A DNA stretch of 16,076 nt from Clostridiales bacterium (GTDB taxonomy: Bacteria > Bacillota > Clostridia > Oscillospirales > CAG-272): the NCBI GenBank assembly GCA_003523225.1, contig DPGK01000025.1, positions 27,011-43,086 of the forward strand, in the 5' to 3' direction. Made by a program: the position numbers and the translations under genes. The notes under the pieces are model-generated. The model did not search any database. It saw only the letters and a program-made list of their open reading frames with translations, and was not told where the DNA came from. Positions 15,916 through 16,076 of this stretch are shown here, piece by piece; within the stretch, counting starts at the first letter, position 1, and each line of letters begins with the position of its first letter.

Positions 15916-16076
15916 ATGGCTAACAATAAGACTCTTGTTCCCGAAGCGAAGGCTGCTCTTGAAAAGTTCAAGATGGAAGCTGCAGGAGACGTCGGTGTTA
16001 CTCTGAACCAGGGCTACAACGGTGATCTTACCGCCCGTCAGGCCGGCTCTATCGGCGGTCAGATGGTCAAGAAGAT
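15916..16076 (+). CDS. Alpha/beta-type small acid-soluble spore protein, 5' part
   Basis: The gene starts at an ATG with GAGGAGA 9 bases upstream and runs off the window after 53 codons; the family is usually 60-95 residues. Alpha/beta SASPs coat spore DNA, hold it in an A-like form and protect it from UV and other damage; they are made in the forespore under sigma G and degraded by the Gpr protease at germination. Visible signs are the helix-turn-helix layout with VPEAKAALEKFKMEAAGDVGV, then DLTARQAGSIGGQMVKKM, matching the conserved DxTARxxGxVGGxxxKxx region. MEAAGDVGV is in the place of the Gpr cleavage site (EIASEFGV in Bacillus). Glu and Asp at the key positions are kept. Its presence fits the spoIIA operon at the other end of the window. 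Confidence 0.93.
   Translation, partial: MANNKTLVPEAKAALEKFKMEAAGDVGVTLNQGYNGDLTARQAGSIGGQMVKK

Overview
The window looks like chromosomal DNA from an endospore-forming member of the Clostridia, most likely a gut Oscillospiraceae/Ruminococcaceae-type organism (inference). The signs are a complete spoIIAA-spoIIAB-sigF operon, the start of an alpha/beta-type small acid-soluble spore protein (SASP) gene, AAGGAGG-type ribosome binding sites, Gram-positive lipoproteins with Thr/Pro/Glu-rich linkers, and several near-perfect TTGACA-17-TATAAT promoters. Most of the window has moderate GC. The first ~650 bases are clearly more AT-rich.

Layout: (i) 1-509, the 3' end of a YkuE-like metallophosphoesterase. 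(ii) 623-778, a 51-residue Cys-rich protein followed by terminator-like hairpins. (iii) 1007-2722, the forespore sigma-F module, ended by a long bidirectional terminator. (iv) 2802-3440 (minus), a GNAT acetyltransferase with a C-terminal two-helix membrane tail. (v) 3672-6767, a 1031-residue GH2 beta-galactosidase with its own promoter and a structured leader. (vi) 6822-8135 (minus), a CNNM/CBS/CorC-domain 'hemolysin-like' membrane protein. (vii) 8136-8520, a divergent control region with two consensus promoters and an inverted repeat. (viii) 8521-9834, a lipoprotein of unknown function. (ix) 9904-12627 (minus), a 907-residue lipoprotein with a low-complexity stalk, a beta-rich LamG-like region, a Cys cluster and a ComEC-like metallo-beta-lactamase domain. 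(x) 12814-14040 (minus), tyrosyl-tRNA synthetase. (xi) 14149-15657 (minus), an ABC-type solute-binding lipoprotein without permease genes beside it. (xii) 15916 to the end, a truncated SASP gene.

Working relations: SpoIIAA, SpoIIAB and sigma F form the partner-switching circuit that starts forespore transcription. SASP is a late forespore product of the same programme. The other genes are mostly single-gene transcription units, each with its own promoter and terminator and often convergent with a neighbour. The three lipoproteins share a style of signal peptide plus Thr/Pro/Glu linker and are probably displayed on the cell surface, but nothing shows that they form one complex. I see no phage, transposon, CRISPR array, tRNA or rRNA. 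I do not see a clear new multi-gene system. The most unusual items are the surface MBL lipoprotein, the membrane-tailed GNAT, the Thr replacing the first HIGH histidine of TyrRS, and the paired repeats in the lacZ leader and in the 8.3-kb divergent region.
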